Below, in pieces: positions 7,955 through 14,628 of a stretch of DNA of 16,128 nucleotides (positions are counted from its first letter, which is position 1; each line of letters opens with the position of its first letter). Source of the stretch: an uncultured Prochlorococcus sp. (GTDB taxonomy: Bacteria; Cyanobacteriota; Cyanobacteriia; PCC-6307; Cyanobiaceae); assembly GCA_902572675.1 (NCBI GenBank), contig CACGGY010000018.1:1-16128 (forward strand), written 5' to 3'. Below the pieces are notes generated by a model. That model did not search any database, was not told the DNA's origin, and saw nothing but the letters and a program-made list of their open reading frames with translations. Position numbers and translations under genes: made by a program.

Positions 7955-9127
7955 TTAAAGATTTACTTCTTCAGGAATTATTCCTAGTTCAAACAACTTA
8001 TTATATAAACCTATCAAAAATTTATTATCCTCAGGAAGTTTGTCCCACTTTTGGGAATTAATTTCATTAATTAACTTTTGACAATCTTCTATTGTAAATT
8101 TTATAGGCGCCGTATAATGAGCTGGAATTAAATATTCTATATCTTCAAGAGACTTTATATTTTCTAACCAATTAAGTAAAACTTCTTTTGAGCGCGGAAA
8201 AATTAATTTTTGTAAAACTGGTGCAATTTGAATCTTAGGAGTATCTTTACCCATTATTTCAACGAGAGAGGATTCCCAATCTTCGTCCCATGAAAAGGGA
8301 TAAATGCCGAAATGAGATCTCCAATTTCTAAGATCTTTTTTGAATGAATACTTAAATATTTTTTTTAAAGTTGGAATATTTAATTTACCTGGTTTCAAAA
8401 AAGATGAAAATAAGACTAACCTTTTCCATCCTTTTTTTCTTTGTTCTATGGAGTCAATCAAAGGTTCATCTCCTCTCTCTCTAGAATGAAACAGAAGTGG
8501 AGTTGGATCAAAATTAAATATCTCAGGTGGCGTGGAGTCTATTCCAACTATTGCGTCTGTTACGTGAAGGGTTTTCGTAGGATAATGGAAACAGCTTATC
8601 TCCTGATATCTTCCAAGGCCTAAATTCAGTGGACCTAGTGAAGACCATTTAAAGGAGTTTGTATGTGGAGTACCTTCCTCAAAGAGTATTCTTGATCTTT
8701 TTGATGGAATTCCTAAAAAATCTAGTGGTAGATTTATGGGGAAACTCCACTGTCCAGGACAAAGCCAAATTTCTGCATCTCTAAAAATTCTTGAAAGAGC
8801 TGGCAGTCCGATTTTATGTTCTAGTCCAGAGGCACTCGGTAGAATTATTGTTTTTACGTTGCCGTGTATCGTAATTAACTTTTCTAACTCATTTATTAAT
8901 TCTTTTGTCGGTGGCAGTGGATTTATTAGCATCAATCCATTGTCAACCTTTATTACCGTCATTCTTATTGGAACCGCAACATAATATAGTCCCTGTATTT
9001 GTTCCAAAGACCATATTTGATCAGGAATTAATTCTCTTAAAATTGTTTTCTTTTTTCCATAAGGATATAAGGGGAATAATGGCCACCAATTCCACTTTTT
9101 ATTTAAAGTTTCTTCCTCCACTATCAT
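7955..9127 (-). CDS. DUF4336 family protein, decayed metallo-beta-lactamase-like fold
   Basis: A 390-residue soluble protein resembling the DUF4336 family of cyanobacteria and plants. Its function is not established. The N-terminal half resembles a metallo-beta-lactamase sandwich: a strand pair around VIKVDNGLMLINP (about 58-70), then ILPSASGLEHKIG (95-107) where the metal motif HxHxDH should be. Only Glu103 and His104 remain of that motif. Asp191 in LHVTDAIVG and a late PAHYTAPI match the positions of the other fold markers. The C-terminal part is rich in Lys, Trp and Phe. The ATG overlaps the permease stop by 4 nt (ATGA), which implies translational coupling to the metal transporter operon. 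A role linked to metal handling is inference only. Confidence 0.75.
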   Translation of the reverse strand: MIVEEETLNKKWNWWPLFPLYPYGKKKTILRELIPDQIWSLEQIQGLYYVAVPIRMTVIKVDNGLMLINPLPPTKELINELEKLITIHGNVKTIILPSASGLEHKIGLPALSRIFRDAEIWLCPGQWSFPINLPLDFLGIPSKRSRILFEEGTPHTNSFKWSSLGPLNLGLGRYQEISCFHYPTKTLHVTDAIVGIDSTPPEIFNFDPTPLLFHSRERGDEPLIDSIEQRKKGWKRLVLFSSFLKPGKLNIPTLKKIFKYSFKKDLRNWRSHFGIYPFSWDEDWESSLVEIMGKDTPKIQIAPVLQKLIFPRSKEVLLNWLENIKSLEDIEYLIPAHYTAPIKFTIEDCQKLINEINSQKWDKLPEDNKFLIGLYNKLFELGIIPEEVNL

Positions 9128-9996
9128 TTATACCCAGCAAATAATTTCTTTAACTTAAATATTCCATATCTTGGAGCGAATAAGAAAGCAAATAAAAATA
9201 TAAAAGTTTGTGCCAAGACAATTGATCCACCTGTTTCAAGATCAAACCAAAAACTAACATAAATTCCTATCAGGCTTGAGATAATTGCACTTAATACTGA
9301 AATTACTGTCATATTATCAAACTTATCCGTAAGTAAATATGCTGTAGCCCCTGGTGTAATCAACATTGCAACTACCAAAATAATTCCAACAGACTGCAAG
9401 CCCACAACAGCTGCCAAAGATAAGCATGTGAGGAGTAAATAATGAAGAAAAAAAACATTAATCCCAACTGTTTTTGCATGCCTAGGATCAAAACAATAAA
9501 GCATTAAATCTTTTCTAAAAATTGATAAAAGGATTACTACCAATAAAGAGATAAATATAGTTTGTTTTACATCTGAAAGTGAAATTCCTAATGGACTACC
9601 AAAAAGAATAGAGTGCAGATCAATATTACTTTTAATCTTAGAGACCAATACGATTCCAAGAGCGAAAAATCCAGTAAATACCAACCCAATAACAGTATCT
9701 TCCTTAACTCTAGATTTCTGCTTAATAAACCCTATTAATGCTACAGAACCAACTCCGAAAAAAAATGCCCCTAATGAGAAAGGAAGACCTAATGCATAAG
9801 CAACCACAACTCCAGGCATTACCGAATGTGACACTGCATCTCCCATTAAAGCCCATCCTTTAAGAGTCAAATAACTTGAGAGAAAACCACAAACAGCTGC
9901 AACTAATGAACTCATAAGAAGTGCTTTTCTCATAAAGTCATAAGTTAAAGGATCTGTTATGAATGAATCTAAAGTTAAAAAAGAACAGAGCTCCAT
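9124..9996 (-). CDS. Metal ABC transporter permease, ABC-3 family (MntB/ZnuB-like)
   Basis: Inner-membrane channel subunit of a Mn/Zn-type ABC importer. The 290 residues contain about eight hydrophobic segments. The family signature is present: LKGWALMGDAVSHSVMPGV (near residues 45-63), DLHSILFGSPLG in the middle, and ILVVAMLITPGATAYLL toward the C-terminus. It is the third gene of the set, 12 bp after the ATPase gene and overlapping the DUF4336 start by 4 nt. The permease alone does not separate Mn from Zn. The Mn-type ligands in the cognate binding protein favour MntB. The length is normal for the family. Confidence 0.92.
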   Translation of the reverse strand: MELCSFLTLDSFITDPLTYDFMRKALLMSSLVAAVCGFLSSYLTLKGWALMGDAVSHSVMPGVVVAYALGLPFSLGAFFFGVGSVALIGFIKQKSRVKEDTVIGLVFTGFFALGIVLVSKIKSNIDLHSILFGSPLGISLSDVKQTIFISLLVVILLSIFRKDLMLYCFDPRHAKTVGINVFFLHYLLLTCLSLAAVVGLQSVGIILVVAMLITPGATAYLLTDKFDNMTVISVLSAIISSLIGIYVSFWFDLETGGSIVLAQTFIFLFAFLFAPRYGIFKLKKLFAGYK

Positions 9997-10008
9997 ATGA
10001 TTTAAGAT

Positions 10009-10773
10009 TTAGGATTCAGGTCCGAACAAGAAATCAGGTGAGATCCCTCCAAAAGTGGTTGTAATATTTTCAGGGGTAAAGACTTCAGAGGTCTCGCCAT
10101 AAGCTACAACAGTTTTATTTATTAATAGAACCAAATCACAAAATTCACGGACATGGATCATATCATGGGTTGATAATAATATAGTTTTCCCCTCATTTTT
10201 AAATTGAATAAATAATTCCGAGATAAGTTTCTCAGTTCTTATATCAACACCTGAAAAAGGTTCATCAAGAAGTAATATTGACGCTCTTTGCGCAATTGCT
10301 CTAGCTAAAAAGGTTCGTTTTCTCTGGCCTCCTGATAAGTTTCCAATAGGTGTAGATAAATGATCAGTAAGATCAACTCTCTCAATAGCATCTTTTACCG
10401 CCTGAACATCAGACTCTCTAGGACACCTAAAAATATTCATCGAACCATATCTCCCCATCATAACTACATCCCAAACACTTATTGGAAATTGACTATCAAT
10501 TCCCTCGTTCTGCGGAACATAAGCAATTGTCTGATCTTTTTGAGCAGATCTTACAGACTCTCCATTTATTCTAATTTTTCCCTTTGAAATATTTACAAAG
10601 CCTGTTAGAGCATTAAAAAAAGTTGTTTTACCAGCCCCGTTCATCCCTACTAATCCACAAATCTGGCCAGGTTTCAACCTTAAATTGGCGTCATACAAAG
10701 CCACCTTACCGTTGTAATCTACGCAAATATTCTCTGCATCAATCCTAAAGTTTTGATAATTGATTGATTCCAT
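10009..10773 (-). CDS. Metal ABC transporter ATP-binding protein (MntA/ZnuC-like)
   Basis: ATPase that powers the metal importer from the cytoplasmic face. All nucleotide-binding elements are intact: Walker A GMNGAGKT (43-50), Q-loop Gln88 in VPQNEGID, signature LSGGQ (146-150), Walker B ILLLDE (166-171) and switch His203 in STHDM. The segment WDVVMMGRYGSM after the Q-loop is typical of the metal (Mn/Zn/Fe chelate) branch. The 254 residues are a usual length. It starts 3 bp after the binding-protein stop and ends 12 bp before the permease, so the three form one transcription unit. No Shine-Dalgarno sequence is seen, consistent with coupling to the upstream gene. Confidence 0.94.
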   Translation of the reverse strand: MESINYQNFRIDAENICVDYNGKVALYDANLRLKPGQICGLVGMNGAGKTTFFNALTGFVNISKGKIRINGESVRSAQKDQTIAYVPQNEGIDSQFPISVWDVVMMGRYGSMNIFRCPRESDVQAVKDAIERVDLTDHLSTPIGNLSGGQRKRTFLARAIAQRASILLLDEPFSGVDIRTEKLISELFIQFKNEGKTILLSTHDMIHVREFCDLVLLINKTVVAYGETSEVFTPENITTTFGGISPDFLFGPES

Positions 10774-10776
10774 AAT

Positions 10777-11676
10777 TCAAAAAAGCCCTTTTTTAATTAA
10801 TTCCAAATTATGCTCAAGCATTTTTATATAGGAACTAGCAGGTCCACTATCATCAGATAATGAATCAACAAAAAGATTTCCTCCAAAATTAGCCCCAGTT
10901 TCGTTCGCAACAACCATTTGAGATTCATTACTTACGGTACTTTCGCAAAATACGGAAGGGACATTTTTTTCTTTAATTAGTGAGATTGTTTTTGTCATTC
11001 TTTTGGGAGTAATTTGACTCTCAGCATTAACTGGCCACAAATAAACTTCCTCTAATCCATAATCATTCGTTAAATATGAAAAAGCTCCCTCACAACTTAC
11101 TAGATACCTCCTGTCTTTATTTAAGTTATTAATAAAAAGTGAGAATTCTTTATCTAATTTAGATAGTTTATCTTTATAAATTTTTCCATTTTCTTCAAAC
11201 AATGTTCTTTTTGATGGCCTCAATTCTGATAAAGAATCCACCAGAATATCTACGTATTGGATCCCTCTTTTTGGAGAGATCCAGGCATGAGGATTGGGTT
11301 TTCCTTTATAGAAATCTTCACTGATATAAATAGGATCTAAATCATCCGAGACAGTAATCCTTTTAACTTTTAAATTAGAAACAAATTTTTCAGCCCATAA
11401 TTCAAAGCCAAATCCATTATCAATAAAAACAAACGAATTAGAGGCATCTACCAAATCGCTTGGAGTTGGTTGGTAACCATGAACTTCTACTCCAGGTTTC
11501 GTTATTGATCTAACAATAAAATCATCTTTAGCAACATTGCTAATTATGTCTGCCAAAACAGTGAAACTTGCCAGTATTACTTCTTTACTTTCATTTTTAT
11601 TTGATATTTTCTTACATGAGAGTGAAGTAAGAGAAAGAAGAAGTAACAAACTTAAAAAAAGAATATTTTTTCTCAT
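10777..11676 (-). CDS. Metal-binding ABC transporter lipoprotein, Mn-type (MntC/PsaA-like)
   Basis: Periplasmic, membrane-tethered receptor that delivers a divalent metal to the permease. A charged start plus a leucine-rich core leads to Cys21, a probable lipoprotein cysteine. The preceding residues S-L-S lack the usual aliphatic at -3, so the lipobox is atypical. Four ligand positions align by motif with the cluster A-I (ZnuA/PsaA) family: His66 in VEVHGYQP, His130 in NPHAWISP, Glu196 in SCEGAFSYL and Asp271 in FVDSLSDD. Glu at the third site (His in zinc-type ZnuA), plus the absence of a His-rich loop, favours manganese. The 299 residues are normal for the family. It sits 20 bp after the DUF697 gene and 3 bp before the ATPase. 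Confidence 0.9.
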   Translation of the reverse strand: MRKNILFLSLLLLLSLTSLSCKKISNKNESKEVILASFTVLADIISNVAKDDFIVRSITKPGVEVHGYQPTPSDLVDASNSFVFIDNGFGFELWAEKFVSNLKVKRITVSDDLDPIYISEDFYKGKPNPHAWISPKRGIQYVDILVDSLSELRPSKRTLFEENGKIYKDKLSKLDKEFSLFINNLNKDRRYLVSCEGAFSYLTNDYGLEEVYLWPVNAESQITPKRMTKTISLIKEKNVPSVFCESTVSNESQMVVANETGANFGGNLFVDSLSDDSGPASSYIKMLEHNLELIKKGLF

Positions 11677-11696
11677 ATTTAATTTTCATCCTTTGA

Positions 11697-13031
11697 TTAT
11701 GAACTAAAAGATAGTTTCATAAGTGGTCTTCTAAGATCAGAAATAAATCCTTGCCAATTTATTTTTTCTTTTTCAAACGCTTTTTCAACAATTTTCTCAG
11801 AATTTTTCTTTATAAAATCTAAATCAGGTTCTTCTACTCCTTTTGTTATTGCCATAAAATCAGCCAAAGAACTTGATACTACTCTTGTTAAATATGCAGC
11901 ACTAACAGCCTGAAATGTTCCACAAACAAGCCAATTTGGTCCATGTAATTTTGTTATACCAATAAGAGTCTGTCCACTCCATTCAATAACTCCTTGAGCT
12001 ATTGCAGTCTTTAAAATCTCTTTAGATACTTTATCTAAAATTTCAGGAGACCAATTACATCCCCATATAGACTTAATTTCTTTAATCATTAATGAATTTA
12101 GAACTGTCATTGCCATAACATCAATTGATGGAATAGGAGATAAGAAAACAGTTGTCGCGACAAGAATTTGATTTTTTCTTTGTATACCTTTTAATTGCAT
12201 TCTTCTTATCCCTTCAATTTCAGATTGCCAGGCGATATGAAGTTCTTTCAATAGCCTTTTTTTTGTATTTTCAATATTTTTAGATGAACTTAGGAAAAAC
12301 TTCCTTAACGAAAAAGGTATATTTGTTATTTCATTCTTATTAACATCAAAAATAATAATTTTATTTATAAAGTCAATTGAAATTTGAGACTTTAGGTCCT
12401 CTATTTGATTTTTGGCTTCTATTTCGTTGGAAGTTAAAGCCACCAACCAGATTGGCATATTTTTAGGAAACTTTTCCAGCCACAAAAAATCATTTGCCGA
12501 CAAAGGCAAGTTTATAAAATACAAGATTGCATCACTCTTCAAAGCTTCTTCTGGAATAACTTGAGAAGAATTGTATTTGGGCAGTTTTTCATATAAATCA
12601 AAGTCAAACTTATCTGCTTTAAAATGGCTTTTCAAAACAGACTGGCAACTCTGATAATCTTTTTGTCCAATGCAACTTATTTTTTCTTTTTCACATCTAT
12701 TTAAAATCGATTCAAGTATTTTTTGTCTTTTTGAATTCTGTCTTTCTAATTCATTTGTTGCTTCAAGTTCTTCAAAAAAATTTAAATCTTCATTACATAG
12801 ATTTATCCAACCATCTAAATTATTTGGCTCATTAAATTTTGGCTTTTCATTCTTCAAGTAAAAATATCCCCCCAAACACAACGCAAAAAATCCTATTGAG
12901 CCTCCTGCAAAATGAATTAAGTCACTGACAAACCATTCCCCAAAACCTAACAATAATAAAATTATAATAAGATTTTTTTTCGGGAACCTTACGAAATCCT
13001 TTAAAAGGTTGTCTTTACTAATATCAAACAC
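11697..13031 (-). CDS. DUF697 (YcjF-like) membrane protein with decayed GTPase-like region
   Basis: A 444-residue protein that I recognise by its C-terminal DUF697-like part. Two hydrophobic segments occupy residues 20-59. A helical, charged stretch follows (about 78-115), then an alpha/beta region (115-240), then the DUF697 part with LSPIPSIDVMAMTVLNSLM (298-316) and GTFQAVSAAYLTRVVSSSLADFM (371-393). Cyanobacterial relatives often carry a GTPase domain. Here GQKDYQSC (122-129) occupies the GxxxxGKS spacing without the lysine, and TSNE (200-203) replaces [NT]KxD, so GTP binding is unlikely. The start codon is GTG. An in-frame TAA lies a few codons upstream, and no ATG start exists near the N-terminus. 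It is the first gene of the cluster leading into the metal transporter. The function is unknown. Confidence 0.8.
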   Translation of the reverse strand: MFDISKDNLLKDFVRFPKKNLIIILLLLGFGEWFVSDLIHFAGGSIGFFALCLGGYFYLKNEKPKFNEPNNLDGWINLCNEDLNFFEELEATNELERQNSKRQKILESILNRCEKEKISCIGQKDYQSCQSVLKSHFKADKFDFDLYEKLPKYNSSQVIPEEALKSDAILYFINLPLSANDFLWLEKFPKNMPIWLVALTSNEIEAKNQIEDLKSQISIDFINKIIIFDVNKNEITNIPFSLRKFFLSSSKNIENTKKRLLKELHIAWQSEIEGIRRMQLKGIQRKNQILVATTVFLSPIPSIDVMAMTVLNSLMIKEIKSIWGCNWSPEILDKVSKEILKTAIAQGVIEWSGQTLIGITKLHGPNWLVCGTFQAVSAAYLTRVVSSSLADFMAITKGVEEPDLDFIKKNSEKIVEKAFEKEKINWQGFISDLRRPLMKLSFSS

Positions 13032-13046
13032 AATACTTTATTTCTC

Positions 13047-13065
13047 TAATTTTATTTTAATGCAA
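13047..13065 (-). promoter_or_regulatory. Candidate promoter of the DUF697/metal transporter cluster
   Basis: On the minus strand TAAAAT (13059-13054) matches the -10 consensus at five of six bases. Transcription starting near 13047 would leave a leader of about 16 nt before the GTG. No good -35 box is at the expected spacing. This is a visual call only. Confidence 0.28.
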
Positions 13066-13084
13066 GTTGTGAATGAGAAAAGCG

Positions 13085-13101
13085 AAATTACAGAAGTCGT
13101 T
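13085..13101 (+). repeat. 17-bp direct repeat, upstream copy
   Basis: AAATTACAGAAGTCGTT occurs here in the divergent spacer and again, exactly, at 13235-13251. The copies are offset by 150 bp and have the same orientation. This copy lies about 40 bp upstream of the candidate -35 box for the small gene and about 25 bp behind the leftward -10 candidate. Confidence 0.7.
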
Positions 13102-13140
13102 AATCAAAAGATAAAAATTTAAGGCTTTTAAAAAGATTTA

Positions 13141-13170
13141 TTGCATAACAAGATGCTAAATTAATAAACT
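13141..13170 (+). promoter_or_regulatory. Candidate promoter of the RHH-like gene, trpS and thrS
   Basis: TTGCAT (13141-13146) is followed after 18 bp by TAAACT (13165-13170), a TANNNT-type -10 box. A start near 13177 would give a leader of about 20 nt before the ATG at 13197. The boxes match consensus only moderately, and AT-rich sequence makes chance matches common. Confidence 0.33.
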
Positions 13171-13196
13171 ATTTAAATAACTTAAGAAACATCAAG

Positions 13197-13619
13197 ATGT
13201 CTAATTCAAATTTCAGCAATAATCCTGGACAAGAAAATTACAGAAGTCGTTCTAATTATGAAAGATCTAATTCAAGAGATAGATCTGGCGGCAGAAGAGA
13301 TGGAGGAGGGTTCCGCATAAGATTGAGTGATAACGAAATGAAAGCTGTTAAATCAATACAAGAGACCTTTCAATTAAGGTCTACCGTTGCAGTTCTGGGT
13401 TTCTCTGTTAGGACTCTTAGCGAAATGATCAAAGACGAAAAATTGATTGCGTCAATCACAGAATATGCAAAAAATAATAAAAACTCTTCTCCGAATAGAC
13501 AATCACAAAATCCTTATGAAGAAAAGACAAAAACAGCTCCCGACCCCTTCGCAAGACCTGTAAAAAATACATCAATTGAAGAGAACCAATCTAGCGAAGT
13601 AGAAGAGGATGACAAATAA
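13197..13619 (+). CDS. Hypothetical protein with ribbon-helix-helix-like core and Arg/Gly-rich tail
   Basis: I do not recognise a named family for this 140-residue protein. Residues 1-38 are a low-complexity tail rich in Arg, Ser, Asn and Gly, with RSRS, RDRSGGRRDGGG and similar runs. Residues 39-91 look folded: a short strand FRIRLS, a helix DNEMKAVKSIQETF, a turn LRSTVAV, then a helix FSVRTLSEMI and more helix. That order resembles the ribbon-helix-helix fold of CopG/Arc-type DNA-binding proteins, but this is inference. Residues 92-140 are polar and end in an acidic patch (EVEEDDK). The charge runs from basic N-terminus to acidic C-terminus. It overlaps trpS by 11 nt, so the two are translationally linked. 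The ATG at 13197 has no strong Shine-Dalgarno sequence. Confidence 0.8.
   Translation: MSNSNFSNNPGQENYRSRSNYERSNSRDRSGGRRDGGGFRIRLSDNEMKAVKSIQETFQLRSTVAVLGFSVRTLSEMIKDEKLIASITEYAKNNKNSSPNRQSQNPYEEKTKTAPDPFARPVKNTSIEENQSSEVEEDDK
13235..13251 (+). repeat. 17-bp direct repeat, copy inside the RHH-like coding start
   Basis: This is an exact second copy of the 17-mer at 13085-13101. It falls within codons about 13-19 of the small gene and encodes part of the ENYRSRS segment of the Arg/Ser-rich tail. Flanking bases are only loosely similar. Confidence 0.7.
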
Positions 13620-14625
13620 AAAAAGAATTCTTTCGGGAGTTCAACCAACTGGTGATTTACATATTGGTAATTGGCTTGGGGCCATAAATAATTGGGTTAC
13701 CCTTCAAGATAAATACGAAACATTTCTTTGTGTAGTTGATTTGCACGCAATCACTGCTTCATATGATCCCAAAGAATTATCTAAGAATACTATTTCTACT
13801 GCGGCTTTGTATGTCGCTTGTGGGATAGATCCCAAAATATGCTCAATTTTTGTCCAAAGTCAGATTTCTGCACATTCAGAACTTTGTTGGATATTAAATT
13901 GCATGACCCCAATAAATTGGATGGAAAGAATGATTCAATTTAAAGAAAAATCAATACAACAGGGAAATAATGTATCCATTGGATTATTTGACTATCCAAT
14001 CCTAATGGCTGCAGACATTCTTCTATATGACGCTGACTTTGTACCAGTAGGTGAGGATCAAAAACAACATCTTGAACTTGCCAGAGATATTGCACAACAG
14101 AGAATTAATGCCAGATTTAGTAAGGATAAAAATATTTTAAAAATCCCTCAACCAATAATCATGAAGAATGGATCAAAAATAATGAGTTTAATTGATGGTT
14201 CAAAAAAGATGAGCAAAAGTGATCCTAATGAGGGCAGTCGTATTAACTTATTAGATGCTCCTGAAATAATTACAAAAAAAATAAAAAGAGCAAAAAGTGA
14301 TAGTTCTATTGGAATTGAATTTAACAACCCTGAGAGACCAGAATCTAAAAATCTTTTGATGATTTATTCAATATTATCTGGCAAAGAAATTTCTCAATGT
14401 GAAAATGATTTATCAGATACTGGATGGGGAACATTTAAAAAATTAATTACAGAACAACTTATTGAATCACTAGAACCTATTCAGAAAAAATATAAATTAT
14501 TAATTAGTGATCCCTATCAATTAAATAAAATCCTTGATGAAGGGAAGGAAAAAGCTGAAGATTTGGCAAACCAGACTTTAAAAAGAGTTAAATCAAAATT
14601 GGGGTTCTTTGAAATGGAGAAATAA
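13609..14625 (+). CDS. trpS: Tryptophanyl-tRNA synthetase
   Basis: Class I aminoacyl-tRNA synthetase that charges tRNA-Trp using ATP. The ATP-binding motif HIGN (18-21) is in the conserved context GVQPTGDLHIGNWLGA. The specificity region contains LNCMTPINWMERM, LMAADILLYDADFVPVGEDQKQH follows, and KMSKS is at residues 200-204. The 338-residue length is normal for bacterial TrpRS. The chosen ATG overlaps the end of the upstream small gene by 11 nt. It places the GVQPTG motif at about residue 10, which is standard. The purine-rich AGAAGAGG just before the ATG is too close to act as an ordinary Shine-Dalgarno site. thrS starts 3 nt after the stop. Confidence 0.97.
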   Translation: MTNKKRILSGVQPTGDLHIGNWLGAINNWVTLQDKYETFLCVVDLHAITASYDPKELSKNTISTAALYVACGIDPKICSIFVQSQISAHSELCWILNCMTPINWMERMIQFKEKSIQQGNNVSIGLFDYPILMAADILLYDADFVPVGEDQKQHLELARDIAQQRINARFSKDKNILKIPQPIIMKNGSKIMSLIDGSKKMSKSDPNEGSRINLLDAPEIITKKIKRAKSDSSIGIEFNNPERPESKNLLMIYSILSGKEISQCENDLSDTGWGTFKKLITEQLIESLEPIQKKYKLLISDPYQLNKILDEGKEKAEDLANQTLKRVKSKLGFFEMEK

Positions 14626-14628
14626 ATC

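Larger units (their letters stand above)
13032..13196. promoter_or_regulatory. Divergent intergenic region, the longest gene-free stretch
   Basis: These 165 bp separate the left-reading DUF697/metal transporter cluster from the right-reading small gene-trpS-thrS cluster, and should hold both promoters. It contains one copy of an exact 17-bp repeat (13085-13101). I found no tRNA, no strong hairpin terminator and no obvious Fur/Zur-type palindrome. Because only 20 bp precede the metal-binding lipoprotein gene, metal control of the transporter would most simply act from here. Confidence 0.55.

Noticed and set aside
9124..11676. Naming the transporter znuABC
   Set aside because: The Glu at the third ligand position and the lack of a His-rich loop in the binding protein favour manganese. 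I left the gene symbols blank because specificity is inferred.
13060..13122. 20-codon open frame (starting MQVVNEKSEI) in the divergent spacer containing the upstream repeat copy
   Set aside because: It is very short, has no ribosome binding site, and overlaps the leftward promoter candidate. AT-rich spacers yield such frames by chance.
13110..13135. Possible hairpin around CTTTTAAAAAG in the divergent spacer
   Set aside because: It is a short, AT-only imperfect stem with no T-run, and lies upstream of two divergent genes where a terminator is not expected.
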